Positions 35,534 to 44,084 of a stretch of DNA of 64,000 nt are shown here, piece after piece. The position numbers were made by a program, and so were the translations under genes. Position 1 is the first letter of the stretch; every line of letters starts with the position of its first letter. The notes beneath the pieces are model-generated. The model worked only from the letters and a program-made list of their open reading frames with translations, made no database searches and was not told where the DNA came from. Origin of the DNA: Altererythrobacter sp. Lineage in GTDB: Bacteria; Pseudomonadota; Alphaproteobacteria; Sphingomonadales; Sphingomonadaceae. Where the stretch lies: the NCBI GenBank assembly GCA_031178065.1, contig JAPSJS010000006.1, forward strand, positions 33,165 to 97,164. Reading direction: 5' to 3'.

Positions 35534-36079
35534 CTATTCCGCAATCTGTCCGTCGCCGATCGCGATCAGCTCGATCTTGAACAGCAGCGTCGCATTGCCG
35601 GGGATCGGGCCCTTGCCCTTGGGGCCATAAGCGAGATCGGCCGGTGCGGCGATCTCGACCGTGTCGCCCACGCCCATCTCGGGGATCGCCAGCTTCCACG
35701 CCGGAATCAGCTTGCCGAGCGGAAACGTCGCGGGCTCGCCGCGGTCCCAGGAGCTGTCGAAGGTCGTGCCGTCGGTCAGAGTGCCGGCATAGTGCACGGT
35801 CACCGTGTCCTCCACCGTCGGATGCGGCCCGGTGCCGCCGCCGGCCACGCGCCGGATGCGCAGGCCGCCGGGCAGGGTGCCCCACCCGTCCTCCGGCTTG
35901 AGGCGGGCGAGTGCGACCTGCTGTTCGTTGTGCCAGGCGGCATCCTGCGACCGGTCCGGCGCCGCATCCTGCGCCAGCGCAGGGACGAGCGCACAAGTCG
36001 CGACGGCCAGCGTCGCCGCGCCGAGCGCGCCCAGCGTGGCGGAAGCGCCCGCCGGGCGCGGTTGAGGCTTATCAGCCAT
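35534..36079 (-). CDS. FKBP-type peptidyl-prolyl cis-trans isomerase, exported
   Basis: The 181-residue protein has an N-terminal hydrophobic segment (about 13-37, ending ALAQ), so it is exported or anchored, and a C-terminal FKBP domain. Key positions are VTVHYAGTLTDGTTFDSSWDRG, FPLGKLIPAWKLAIPEMGVGD, and AYGPKGKGPIPGNATLLFKIEL. It would speed Pro isomerisation of folding proteins in the periplasm. It follows the amidohydrolase operon on the same strand, five bases after the 36085 stop, so probably shares a transcript with both amidohydrolases. Confidence 0.92.
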   Translation of the reverse strand: MADKPQPRPAGASATLGALGAATLAVATCALVPALAQDAAPDRSQDAAWHNEQQVALARLKPEDGWGTLPGGLRIRRVAGGGTGPHPTVEDTVTVHYAGTLTDGTTFDSSWDRGEPATFPLGKLIPAWKLAIPEMGVGDTVEIAAPADLAYGPKGKGPIPGNATLLFKIELIAIGDGQIAE

Positions 36080-36084
36080 GGGCC

Positions 36085-37458
36085 TTACCAGTCATAGGCT
36101 TTCGGCAGTTCGCTCTCGTCCAGGTCGCGGTAACGGTCGCGCAGCCCGGTCTGGTGGTTCTCGAGCGGCTGCTCGACACCGTCGACGTAGACCCGCACCG
36201 GGGCCGAGGAGACTTCGAGCGGGTCGCCGTCCCACACCACCACGTCGCCGGCCGCGCCGGGCTTCAGCACGCCGAGCCGGCCGCCGAAGCCGCTGATCTC
36301 GGCCGGGATCGAGGTGATGCTCGCCAGCGCCTCGCCCCAGCTCAGCCCGGTGGCCCGGGGAACGGAGGAGAGCGCCACCAAATTGCCCGCGAAGTGCGCC
36401 AGATAGCGCGGCTGCTCCATGGCGGCGGCATTGATCGCCACTTTCACCCCGGCGTCTTGCATGCGGCCGATGTTGCTCTGGGTGGAGGCGAGCTGCTCGA
36501 ACCGCGCGGGCAGGTCGGTCAGCGCGTCGGCGATCACCGGAACGCCCGCAGCCGCGATCTCGTCCGCGACCATCCAGCCTTCGCTGGCGCCGACGATGAC
36601 GACGTCGAGCCGCGGAAATTCCTGCCGCAGCGCGAGGACCGAGCGGATGTCCGCCGCGCGCTCGACATGGACGTAGAGCGGCTGGCGGCCCGCCACCACC
36701 GGCACCAGGGCCGCGGCATCGAAGCGGGTCAGCAGCACGTCGGTCGCGCGCTCGGCATCGCTTTCGACCAGGCGCGGGTCGATCGGGATGTCGTCGCCCG
36801 TGCTCACCTCGGCCGGGCGGCTCGGGCCTCCGGCGAGGCCGGATTCCTCACCGAAGCGCGAGGCTTCGCGCAGCGCGTTGCGGAGCAGGGTGTGCGCCGC
36901 CGTGCGGCTGCCGCCGGCCAGGCGCCCGCCCGTTTCGCCGAGCTCCACGAACTGGAACGCGCGCGCGCGGTCGAGTGCCTGCGGATCGTCGCCCAGGTCG
37001 ATCATCGCACCCTGTCCCGCGAAGATCGAGCTCGCGGCGGACGGCGCCACCGCGGCGCGGGTGATCCCCGCCGCCCGGCTGACCAGGATGTGCTGCGAGC
37101 GATGATTGATCGAGGTCGCGACATCGAGCGCCGCGCTGAACGGCGAGTTGCGTGCCGACGTGTCGTTGCTCTCACCCACGGCGCCGACGTCCACCAGGCC
37201 GAGGTCGGTGACGGTGGCGAAGATCCCGGGGGTGACCCAGGTCCCGCTCCCGTCGGAAACCGGCACGCCCGCGGGCACCTGCACGTTCGCGCCGGCGGCG
37301 ACGACCTTGCCGCCGCGCACGACGACGGTGGCGTTCTCGATCGGCGCGCTGCCGTCGCCGGTCGCGACGGTGGCGTTGGTGATGGCGAAGTCCTGCGCCG
37401 CCGCGGGTGCTGCAAGAGCCAGGGCGGCGGTGGCGGCGAGAAGCGTGCGCCCGATCAT
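36085..37458 (-). CDS. Amidohydrolase-family exported protein lacking the usual HxH metal site
   Basis: The 457-residue protein has a signal peptide (about 1-21, AAAQ) and overall amidohydrolase layout: composite beta domain (ITNATVATGDGSAPIENATVVVRGGKVVAAG), barrel, and the returning DVVVWDGDPLEVSS segment. At the first strand, where active family members have PG-ID-HxH, this protein reads TPGIFATVTDLGL, so the two His ligands are absent. Other His remain (INHRSQH and YVHVERA). It may be inactive, use another metal arrangement, or serve as partner of the intact amidohydrolase whose stop overlaps its ATG by four bases. Confidence 0.82.
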   Translation of the reverse strand: MIGRTLLAATAALALAAPAAAQDFAITNATVATGDGSAPIENATVVVRGGKVVAAGANVQVPAGVPVSDGSGTWVTPGIFATVTDLGLVDVGAVGESNDTSARNSPFSAALDVATSINHRSQHILVSRAAGITRAAVAPSAASSIFAGQGAMIDLGDDPQALDRARAFQFVELGETGGRLAGGSRTAAHTLLRNALREASRFGEESGLAGGPSRPAEVSTGDDIPIDPRLVESDAERATDVLLTRFDAAALVPVVAGRQPLYVHVERAADIRSVLALRQEFPRLDVVIVGASEGWMVADEIAAAGVPVIADALTDLPARFEQLASTQSNIGRMQDAGVKVAINAAAMEQPRYLAHFAGNLVALSSVPRATGLSWGEALASITSIPAEISGFGGRLGVLKPGAAGDVVVWDGDPLEVSSAPVRVYVDGVEQPLENHQTGLRDRYRDLDESELPKAYDW

Positions 37459-38837
37459 TTCACGTCTCCTTCGCCGGGCTGGCCGAGTTCGAAGTCGCTC
37501 ACCGGCCGGCGCTGCGGGTCATTGGCGTCGAACATCAGCGCGCCGTCGACCCAGACTTTCTCGGGCCGCGAATAGACCGACAGCGGATCGCCGTTCCACA
37601 GCACCACGTCGGCCATCTTGCCGGCCGCGAGGCTGCCGGTCACGTCGTCGATCCCCATCGCCTTGGCGGCGTTGAGCGTGAACCAGCCGACCACCTCCGC
37701 ATCGGGAATCTGGATGCCCATGCGCGCGCCCGCGGCCTGGGCCTTGGCGGCATCCTGGTTGAGGCGCTGGATGCCGTTCTCGCTGTCGGAGTGGATCACG
37801 ACGCAGGCGCCCGCCTGATAGAGCAGCGCGGCGTTTTCCGGGATGCCGTCGTAGGCTTCCATCTTGAAGCCGTACCAGTCGGACCAGATCGCGCTGCACA
37901 CGTCGTTCTCGCGCAGCAGGTCGCCGATCTTGTAGGCTTCGACCGCGTGGTGGAACGCGGTGACGCGGTAGCCCATCTCCTTGCCCATATCCATCACCAG
38001 CGCCATCTCGTCGGCACGGTAGCAGTGGTTGTGGATCAGGATCTCGCCGTCGAGCACGCCGGCGAGCGTTTCCTTGCCGAGATCGCGTTCGTCCCGGTCG
38101 CCCGCGGCATATTCGTGCGCGTCGATCCAGGTCTGCCGGTTGACCGCGAAGTTGCCCATGCGGGTCGAAGGCGTGCGGCCCTTGCTGCCGTAGACGCGCT
38201 TCGGGTTCTCGCCGCAGGCCATCTTCAGGCCGTATGGCGCGCCGGGGAACTTCATCCCCTGAACGGTACGGCTCGGCACGTTCTTGAGCGTGACCGAGCG
38301 GCCGCCCATCAGGTTGGCGGAACCGGGCAGGATCTGCAGCGAGGTGACGCCGCCGTTCGCGAGCGCACGGGTGAAGCCCGGGTCCTGCGGCCAGACCGAA
38401 TGCTCGGCCCAGACTTCGGGCGTGGTCGGGGCGGTCGCCTCGTTGCCGTCCGAATGGGCGTCGACAGACGGGGTCGGGTAGTCGCCCAGGTGGCTGTGGA
38501 TGTCGATCACCCCGGGGGTGACGAACTTGCCGGTGCCGTCGACCCGCGTGTAGCCCGCCGGGATCGCGAGATCCGCGCCGCCTACGCCGATAACCTTGCC
38601 GTCGGCGAACAGCACCGTCCCGTTGTCGATCCGCCCGCCGGCCCCGTCATAGACCGTCGCGCCGACCAGCGCGGTCGGCACGCCCGGATAGGGCTGGTAG
38701 GTCGAGGGATAGGGCGTGTCGGGATAGTCGTAGGCGCTCGCGGACTTCGCGGAATCGCCGGACCCTTCGGTGGTCGCGCACGCGGCCAGCGCCGCCGTGG
38801 CGGTCGCCGCGAGAAGGACGCGGATGGCTGCTCTCAT
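37455..38837 (-). CDS. Amidohydrolase, predicted lipoprotein, intact metal site
   Basis: The 460-residue protein begins with a lipoprotein signal (LAAC lipobox, Cys about 20). Then come an amidohydrolase composite domain and the barrel with VTPGVIDIHSHLG, giving the HxH metal ligands. Later ILIHNHCYRADEM and VIHSDSE supply further His/Asp residues. The nearest groups are imidazolonepropionase-like and Xaa-Pro-type dipeptidase amidohydrolases; the position next to a POT peptide transporter suggests peptide or cyclic amide hydrolysis, as inference. It is coupled to the HxH-lacking paralogue by ATGA and begins the operon. Confidence 0.86.
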   Translation of the reverse strand: MRAAIRVLLAATATAALAACATTEGSGDSAKSASAYDYPDTPYPSTYQPYPGVPTALVGATVYDGAGGRIDNGTVLFADGKVIGVGGADLAIPAGYTRVDGTGKFVTPGVIDIHSHLGDYPTPSVDAHSDGNEATAPTTPEVWAEHSVWPQDPGFTRALANGGVTSLQILPGSANLMGGRSVTLKNVPSRTVQGMKFPGAPYGLKMACGENPKRVYGSKGRTPSTRMGNFAVNRQTWIDAHEYAAGDRDERDLGKETLAGVLDGEILIHNHCYRADEMALVMDMGKEMGYRVTAFHHAVEAYKIGDLLRENDVCSAIWSDWYGFKMEAYDGIPENAALLYQAGACVVIHSDSENGIQRLNQDAAKAQAAGARMGIQIPDAEVVGWFTLNAAKAMGIDDVTGSLAAGKMADVVLWNGDPLSVYSRPEKVWVDGALMFDANDPQRRPVSDFELGQPGEGDVK

Positions 38838-38905
38838 TCGGATGCCCCCAGAACTGGATGAAGAAAGGGGCGCGGATCGCGCCGCGCCCCGGTTGTTTCG
38901 AAAGA

Positions 38906-40519
38906 TCAGCCCCTCGGACGGGTCGTCGGGTGAATGCCGGCTTCCTGCGCCTCGATCCCGGCTTCCGCCTGGCCCTCGAGATCATCGCCGACATTGTCGT
39001 CGCGCAGGGTGTCGAGGTGCATCAGCTTCTTCACCAGCGGGCTGACGAGGATGACGAGGACGCCGATCCCGATCGCGTAGAGGCCGACGGTCTCGTAGAC
39101 GCCCAGCACGACATCGCGGCCTGCTTCTTCGCCGACGCTCTCACCGCCCGTGGCAGCGGCGATCAGGCCGGCGGCGAAGTTGCCGGTGGCGGACGCGAAG
39201 AACCATGTCCCCATGATCAGCGACGCCATATGGGCCGGGCTCAGGCGGTTCATCGCGCTCAGCCCCACCGGCGAAAGGCACAGCTCGCCGGTCGTGTGCA
39301 GCAGATAGATCAGGAAGATGAAGATCACCGGGGTGGCGTTCTCGATGCCGACCGCTTCCGCGCCCCAGACGAGGACGAGGAAACCCAGGCCGACCTGAAC
39401 CACGCCGAGACCGAACTTCAGCGGGGTCGACGGCTCCCATCCGCGGCGGCCGAGCCAGGTCCAGATGACGGCGAACACCGGCGCAAGCAGCACGATGTAG
39501 ATCGCGTTGAGCGACTGGAACTGCGCCGCCGTCGGTTCCAGACCGAAGAAGCCGCGGTCCACGTGGCGGTCGGTGAAGAGGTTCAGCGACGAACCGGCCT
39601 GTTCGAACAGCGCCCAGAAAACGATCGAAACGAAGATCAGGAACAGCGCTGCGAAGATGCGGTCGCGATCGTCGGACGAAAGCCGGGTCACCGCGATCCA
39701 GATGACATAGGCCACCAGCGCCAGCCCGAACAAGGCCAGCACCCAGCCCACGAGCTCCTGGTACTGGATTGCGAGCCAGCACAGCGCGACCATGCCCAGG
39801 CCCGCGATGTAGGTCCACGTTTCCAGATTGAGGCCGGCCCGGCGCTCTTTCAGCTTGGCCGGCTCCTTCGGCTCGCCGCGCCCGAGCAGGAGCGGCTTGC
39901 CCCAGATGAACACGACGAGGCCCAGCAGCATGCCGACGCCCGCCGCCCCGAAACCGTATGACCAGCCGTAGTCCGGATGCATGCCCAGGTATCCGCAGAT
40001 CAGCGAGCCGAGCGCGGCGCCCAGGTTAATCCCCATGTAGAAGATGGTGTAGGCCGGGTCGCGGCGAATGTCGGTGCGCGGATAGAGCTGTCCGACCATG
40101 ACCGAGATATTGGCCTTGAGAAAGCCCGAGCCGACGATGATCAGCGCAAGCGCAAGCCAGAAGACGTTGATGATAGCGCTCGACTGCCCGCCATCGCCCT
40201 CGAAGGCCATGAAGAAGTGGCCCACCGTCAGCAGAACGGCGCCGAAGAGGACGGCCTTGCGCTGCCCAAGGTAGCGATCGGCGAGATAGCCGCCGACGAC
40301 CGGCGCGATATAGACCAGCGCTGTGTATGCCCCGTAGATGATCGAGGCTTGGGAGTCCGAAAATACCCAATGCTGAACCAGGTAGAAGATCAGCAGTGCG
40401 CGCATGCCGTAATAGGAGAAGCGCTCCCACATCTCGGCAAAGAAAAGGACGAACAGCCCCTTCGGATGGCCGAGGATCGTGCCTGCAGAATCCCCGTGCG
40501 GCATGGATTGGGTGGCCAT
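38906..40519 (-). CDS. POT/PTR2-family proton-coupled peptide transporter
   Basis: The 537-residue membrane protein has about 14 helices and the POT signature: FFAEMWERFSYYGMRALLIFY in helix 1 (the ExxERFxYYG motif used in proton and peptide binding), then GGYLADRYLGQRKAV and a GTGFLK-like segment (VGSGFLKANIS). These symporters import di- and tripeptides with protons. The ATG at 40519 lies near the N-terminus of the first helix; the longer open frame upstream is Arg/Pro-rich and not chosen. Two amidohydrolases and an FKBP follow on the same strand, a setting consistent with peptide use. The 223 bases upstream hold no gene and separate it from the divergent GntR gene. Confidence 0.9.
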   Translation of the reverse strand: MATQSMPHGDSAGTILGHPKGLFVLFFAEMWERFSYYGMRALLIFYLVQHWVFSDSQASIIYGAYTALVYIAPVVGGYLADRYLGQRKAVLFGAVLLTVGHFFMAFEGDGGQSSAIINVFWLALALIIVGSGFLKANISVMVGQLYPRTDIRRDPAYTIFYMGINLGAALGSLICGYLGMHPDYGWSYGFGAAGVGMLLGLVVFIWGKPLLLGRGEPKEPAKLKERRAGLNLETWTYIAGLGMVALCWLAIQYQELVGWVLALFGLALVAYVIWIAVTRLSSDDRDRIFAALFLIFVSIVFWALFEQAGSSLNLFTDRHVDRGFFGLEPTAAQFQSLNAIYIVLLAPVFAVIWTWLGRRGWEPSTPLKFGLGVVQVGLGFLVLVWGAEAVGIENATPVIFIFLIYLLHTTGELCLSPVGLSAMNRLSPAHMASLIMGTWFFASATGNFAAGLIAAATGGESVGEEAGRDVVLGVYETVGLYAIGIGVLVILVSPLVKKLMHLDTLRDDNVGDDLEGQAEAGIEAQEAGIHPTTRPRG

Positions 40520-40742
40520 CGTAGAATGCGTCTCCCTTGTCGGATGAACCGTAGCCGGGCTCTGCGGCCCCCTAGCCGGGCGCACACTAACGTCTGATTT
40601 TGCCATGTGAAGTATTAGTTGCAAGCGAAACCGGGATTTTACGCCACCTTGAAGGCCCGCGGTGGGAACCTTGCGCGCCGCGCTGTATTATGTCACTGAT
40701 GCACCTTGAGCAGCGCCGCCGCGCGCGAGGACCGACTACGCA

Positions 40743-41084
40743 ATGACCCAGCAGAGCCGCCCCGTTTATCTCAAGCTGCGCGACCAGATCGCCGCGGCGA
40801 TCATCGAGGGCGTCTATGCCGAAGGGGACATGCTGCCGTCGGTCCGGGCCTTCGCGGCGGAGCAGGGCGCCAATCCGCTGACGGTCGCCAAGGCCTACCA
40901 GCAGTTCCAGGCGGACGGCCTGGTCGAAGTGCAGCGCGGGGTCGGCATGTACGTCGTCCCCGGCGCGGCGGAAAAGCTGCGGCGCAGCGAGCGGGAGCAG
41001 TTCCTGGCCACGGAATGGCCCGAGCTCAGGGTCCGCATGAAGCGTCTCGGCATCGATCCGGCGGAGCTGCTCGCGCATAGCTGA
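40743..41084 (+). CDS. GntR-family regulator, short YtrA-type
   Basis: The 113-residue protein has the GntR winged-helix (YLKLRDQIAAAIIEGVYAEGDMLPSVRAFAAEQGANPLTVAKAYQQFQADGLVEVQRGVGMYV) and only a short helical tail of about 40 residues. It therefore belongs to the YtrA-like subgroup without a large ligand domain. YtrA members usually control a nearby ABC transporter; none is adjacent here, and the divergent POT transporter is the nearest candidate target. The AT-rich sequence at about 40682-40700 upstream might hold its operator, but I see no clear palindrome. Confidence 0.88.
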   Translation: MTQQSRPVYLKLRDQIAAAIIEGVYAEGDMLPSVRAFAAEQGANPLTVAKAYQQFQADGLVEVQRGVGMYVVPGAAEKLRRSEREQFLATEWPELRVRMKRLGIDPAELLAHS

Positions 41085-41255
41085 TGCGGCGCACCCCCGG
41101 TGCGGCGTGCTGTTTCGCGTCGCGATTGCACGATTGGCGCACATCTGGCATTGGAAATTTCCCAAGGTCGCACTAGGCTGCCGCGACGGCGGCGTTGCAA
41201 ATCAGCGCCTTGCATGCCCCTTGGGTTAGCCGGGCCATGTGCCGGGAGGGTAGGA

Positions 41256-41537
41256 ATGATACGATCCGAACTGCTGCAGGCTCTGGCCAAGGACAATCCC
41301 GAGTTACGCGCCGAGGAAGTGGAGCAGGTGGTCGACATCTTCTTCGAAGAGATCGCCGCGCGCCTGGCCGAGGGCGGCCGGGTCGAGCTGCGCGGTTTCG
41401 GCGCCTTCTCCACTCGCGAGCGGCAGGCCCGGACCGGGCGCAACCCGCGCACCGGCGACCCGGTCGAAGTGCCCGCCAAACGCGTGCCCTACTTCAAGCC
41501 GGGCAAGGAAATGCGCGAGCGTCTCAACACCGATTGA
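41256..41537 (+). CDS. ihfB: Integration host factor subunit beta
   Basis: The 93-residue protein is an HU/IHF-family DNA bender. Features are [11 protein letters not shown] at the N-terminus, the [61 protein letters not shown] beta-arm region, and a short tail. The RGFGAF and RNPRTG motifs fit IhfB; the initial Met-Ile-Arg-Ser is also typical of IhfB rather than HU. It forms a heterodimer with IhfA in other bacteria. A strong GGGAGGG ribosome-binding site precedes the ATG at 41256. A GC hairpin follows the stop. Confidence 0.92.
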   Translation: MIRSELLQALAKDNPELRAEEVEQVVDIFFEEIAARLAEGGRVELRGFGAFSTRERQARTGRNPRTGDPVEVPAKRVPYFKPGKEMRERLNTD

Positions 41538-41538
41538 C

Positions 41539-41555
41539 GCCCCGCGCGCCGGGGC
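41539..41555 (+). terminator. GC-rich hairpin after ihfB, possible terminator
   Basis: GCCCCG (41539-41544) and CGGGGC (41550-41555) form a 6-base stem with a 5-base loop two bases past the ihfB stop. Only two T follow, so termination is uncertain. Confidence 0.35.
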
Positions 41556-41592
41556 CAATCTTGGCGGATCGGCGGCCGACGGGCCGCAGTGC

Positions 41593-41677
41593 GCGGGCGT
41601 GGCGGAATGGTAGACGCCGGGGACTTAAAATCCCCTGAGCTTTGCTCGTGCGGGTTCGAGTCCCGCCGCCCGCACCA
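41593..41677 (+). tRNA. tRNA-Leu, anticodon UAA
   Basis: The 85 bases fold as a class II tRNA. The acceptor stem pairs GCGGGCG (41593-41599) with CGCCCGC (41667-41673), followed by A and an encoded CCA. The anticodon stem GGGGA/TCCCC has a loop CTTAAAA, giving anticodon TAA. A variable arm (GAGCTTTGCTC) marks a Leu or Ser tRNA. The T stem is GCGGG/CCCGC around TTCGAGT. It reads UUA, a rare codon in this GC-rich genome, and UUG by wobble. Unpaired A-rich sequence around it shows no attachment site. Confidence 0.97.
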
Positions 41678-41847
41678 GATCATCCGCCACAGAGATCGAC
41701 AAGCGCGTGCTCCGTCCGGTTCCAGATCCCCGTCCGCTCGTTAGCCCCGTCTTTACCCTTAGGCGCGCGGTAACCATTTACCGATAAAGACCTGCCAGTC
41801 GGGCGGGGGCGGCGGTTCGCGTGGGCCCCTGCTCTCGGAAGGCAACG

Positions 41848-42474
41848 ATGGAACAGTCGGCAGGCGACACTGCGATGAACGACGGCCCGCCGGCCGAGGA
41901 GCGCGCCGCGCCGCGCTTCACGCTGCTGATCCGTTCGGCCAAGCTCATCGCGCCCGAAGGCCAGTTCCTGTGCGTGATCCGCGACGTTTCGGCCACCGGC
42001 GTCAGCCTTCGCGGCTTCCACCCGCTTCCCGATGGGGATCCCCTGCTGCTCGAGCTCCAGACCGGCGACCGCCTCGCGATCGCGCGCGTGTGGAGCCGTG
42101 GACTCGATACGGGCTACCGCTTCGCCGCCCCGGTCGAGGTCGGCAACGTGATCGCGGAAACCGGCGAGTATCCCAAGCGCCCCCTGCGGCTCGATCTCGA
42201 CCTGCCGCTCCACCTCCAGTGGGGCGGGGAGCGGATCGAGGCCGACCTGGTCAACCTCTCGCAGCAGGGCGCACGGATCGTCTGCGACCATTTCCTCGCC
42301 CTCGGCCAGCCGCTGTGGCTGATGTCCGACCGCCTGCCCGAGATCGAGGCCAAGGTCCGCTGGCGCGACGGCGAGCGCTACGGGCTCGCGTTCGACACCA
42401 CGTTCAACCTGCGCGAGCTGGCGCTCCTCGCGGCGCGGCTGCAGTGCCCGCGCCTGCTCTCCGCACCCGTATAG
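41848..42474 (+). CDS. Tandem PilZ-domain protein
   Basis: The 208-residue protein appears to have two PilZ-like beta barrels. The first (about 20-100) has RAAPRFTLLIRSAKLIAPEG and VIRDVSATGVSLRG, the second (about 110-195) has RLDLDLPLHLQWGG, DLVNLSQQGARIVC and GLAFDTTF. The D/N-x-S-x-x-G motif that binds cyclic di-GMP is present in each (DVSATG and NLSQQG), while the upstream RxxxR is only partly met. It could be a c-di-GMP effector. An ATG at 41875 is possible, but 41848 follows a GGAAGG ribosome-binding site. Downstream partner is not visible. Confidence 0.82.
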   Translation: MEQSAGDTAMNDGPPAEERAAPRFTLLIRSAKLIAPEGQFLCVIRDVSATGVSLRGFHPLPDGDPLLLELQTGDRLAIARVWSRGLDTGYRFAAPVEVGNVIAETGEYPKRPLRLDLDLPLHLQWGGERIEADLVNLSQQGARIVCDHFLALGQPLWLMSDRLPEIEAKVRWRDGERYGLAFDTTFNLRELALLAARLQCPRLLSAPV

Positions 42475-42495
42475 GCCGGGCGATCGCGGCGCGGG

Positions 42496-43833
42496 CTAGA
42501 AGGTGGTGACTTCTACCTCGAGCTTGCGGAAGCCGTGGACGAAGTTCGCGCGCACCCGCTCGACGTCGCCGGCGACATGCACCCGCAGCCGCCGCTTGTG
42601 CATCTCCTCCAGTAGGACCCGCAGTTGCAGCTCGGCCAGGCGCGCCCCCACGCAGCGGTGGATGCCGTAGCCGAACGCCAGGTGCCGCCGCGCGTTCTCG
42701 CGCGTGATATCGAGCTTGTCGGGGTTCTCGAACACTTCCTCGTCGCGGTTGCCCGATAGATACCACAGCACCAGCTTGTCGCCCGCCTTCACCTGCTCCC
42801 CGAACAGCTCGGTATCCTCGGTGCAGGTGCGGCGCATATGCGCCAGGGGTGTCTGATAGCGGATGCATTCCTGCACCGCGTTGGGGATCAGGTCGGGGTT
42901 CTCCTCGAACAGCTTGCGCTGGTCGGGGAACTTGTCGAACCCGTGGATGATCCCGCTCATCGTGTTGCGGGTCGTGTCGTTGCCGCCGACGATCAGCAGC
43001 ACCAGATTGCCCATGAATTCCTGCGGGCTCATCTGGTTCATCGCCGGCGAGTGGATCATCATGGAGATCAGGTCGGGCCCCGGCTCCTTGTTCGCGCGCT
43101 CGGCCCACAATGTCTGAAAATAAGCCGCCATCTCGCGCAGGATCTCGTGCCGCATCTCGTCGAGATCGCGCACCATGGCGATCTCCGTATCCCCCGCCCA
43201 GTCGGACCAGAAGGTCAGCAGGCGGCGGTCCTCCCACGGGAAGCCGAACAGGATCGCGAGCATGCCGGTGGTCAGCTCGATCGAAACCTTGTCGACCCAG
43301 TCGAACACCTGGCCGCGCGGAAGCGAATCGAGCAGCTCGCCGGTGCGGTGGCGGATATCGTCGTCCAGCCGTTTCATCTCGGCCGGGGTGAAGGCCGGGG
43401 CGACGGTGCGGCGCTGGCCGGTGTGCTTGGGCCGGTCCATCGCGATGAACATCGGCAGCTCGAACCGCTCCTTGCCCTGCGCGGCGAGCTGTTCCTCGTC
43501 CAGCTTGTTGAGGATCGTGATCCCGCCGTGCTCCCAGCTGGAGGAGAACAGCTCGGGCAGCGCCTCGACATGGCTGATCGCCTTGTGGCTGACGACGTTC
43601 CAGTACGGGCCCACCGGGCTCTCGTCGACCCAGTGCAGCGGCCCCTTGGCGCGCATGTCTGCGAAGATCGGCTGCCACCGGTCCTCGTAATAGATGTCGC
43701 TGCGGCTGACGTCGTAGGGGTGCGTATGGCTCCACTTCTCTTCGGGATGCTCGGCCAGGTGCGCGCGCAAGGCGTCGACCGCGATCGGCGAACGGCGATA
43801 GGTTGCAGGCTGCTGGGCGATCTGCGTTGCCAT
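42496..43833 (-). CDS. CYP153-family cytochrome P450 (alkane/fatty-acid terminal hydroxylase type)
   Basis: The 445-residue P450 has the I-helix motif GGNDTTRN, the K-helix ExxR in QECIRYQTPL, and the haem loop FGYGIHRCVGARLAELQ with axial Cys394. The segments GGITILN, LPMFIAMDRPKH, FDWVDKVSIELTT, FGFPWEDR, HMRRTCTED and VLWYLSGNRD closely follow CYP153A proteins as I remember them. CYP153 enzymes hydroxylate terminal carbons of medium-chain alkanes or fatty acids with a ferredoxin and ferredoxin reductase. A matching reductase is at 47396-48622; no ferredoxin gene is nearby. No signal peptide, so soluble. Confidence 0.85.
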   Translation of the reverse strand: MATQIAQQPATYRRSPIAVDALRAHLAEHPEEKWSHTHPYDVSRSDIYYEDRWQPIFADMRAKGPLHWVDESPVGPYWNVVSHKAISHVEALPELFSSSWEHGGITILNKLDEEQLAAQGKERFELPMFIAMDRPKHTGQRRTVAPAFTPAEMKRLDDDIRHRTGELLDSLPRGQVFDWVDKVSIELTTGMLAILFGFPWEDRRLLTFWSDWAGDTEIAMVRDLDEMRHEILREMAAYFQTLWAERANKEPGPDLISMMIHSPAMNQMSPQEFMGNLVLLIVGGNDTTRNTMSGIIHGFDKFPDQRKLFEENPDLIPNAVQECIRYQTPLAHMRRTCTEDTELFGEQVKAGDKLVLWYLSGNRDEEVFENPDKLDITRENARRHLAFGYGIHRCVGARLAELQLRVLLEEMHKRRLRVHVAGDVERVRANFVHGFRKLEVEVTTF

Positions 43834-43980
43834 GGGCTATCTCTCCTCCGCCCGCACGTCTTTTCGCAGCGCGTGGCGTGGGGCCATCCTGCCCTTGCTT
43901 ACCGGGATGTCAATAGTGCGTTGCGATTTGCGACTTATCTCTGCGGCGGGCCACCTGTCACCCAGTGTTTCCCCATCCGC

Positions 43981-44061
43981 CGTCATCCCAGCGAAAGCTG
44001 GGATCGCGGGCAGCAAAGTCCGACCAGGCGGAGAGCGATCCCAGCTTTCGCTGGGATGACG
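43981..44061. repeat. Paired inverted hairpin repeat (REP/BIME-like)
   Basis: A perfect 27-base inverted repeat: 43981-44007 is the reverse complement of 44035-44061, with a 27-base spacer. Each arm also folds alone, ATCCCAGC-GAAA-GCTGGGAT, an 8-base stem closed by a GNRA-type GAAA loop (TTTC in the right arm read on the plus strand). This is the architecture of extragenic palindromic pairs moved by RAYT transposases. It sits between the P450 start and the ABC permease stop. Confidence 0.8.
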
Positions 44062-44084
44062 GGCGAGGGTAACAGCCCCCGAGC

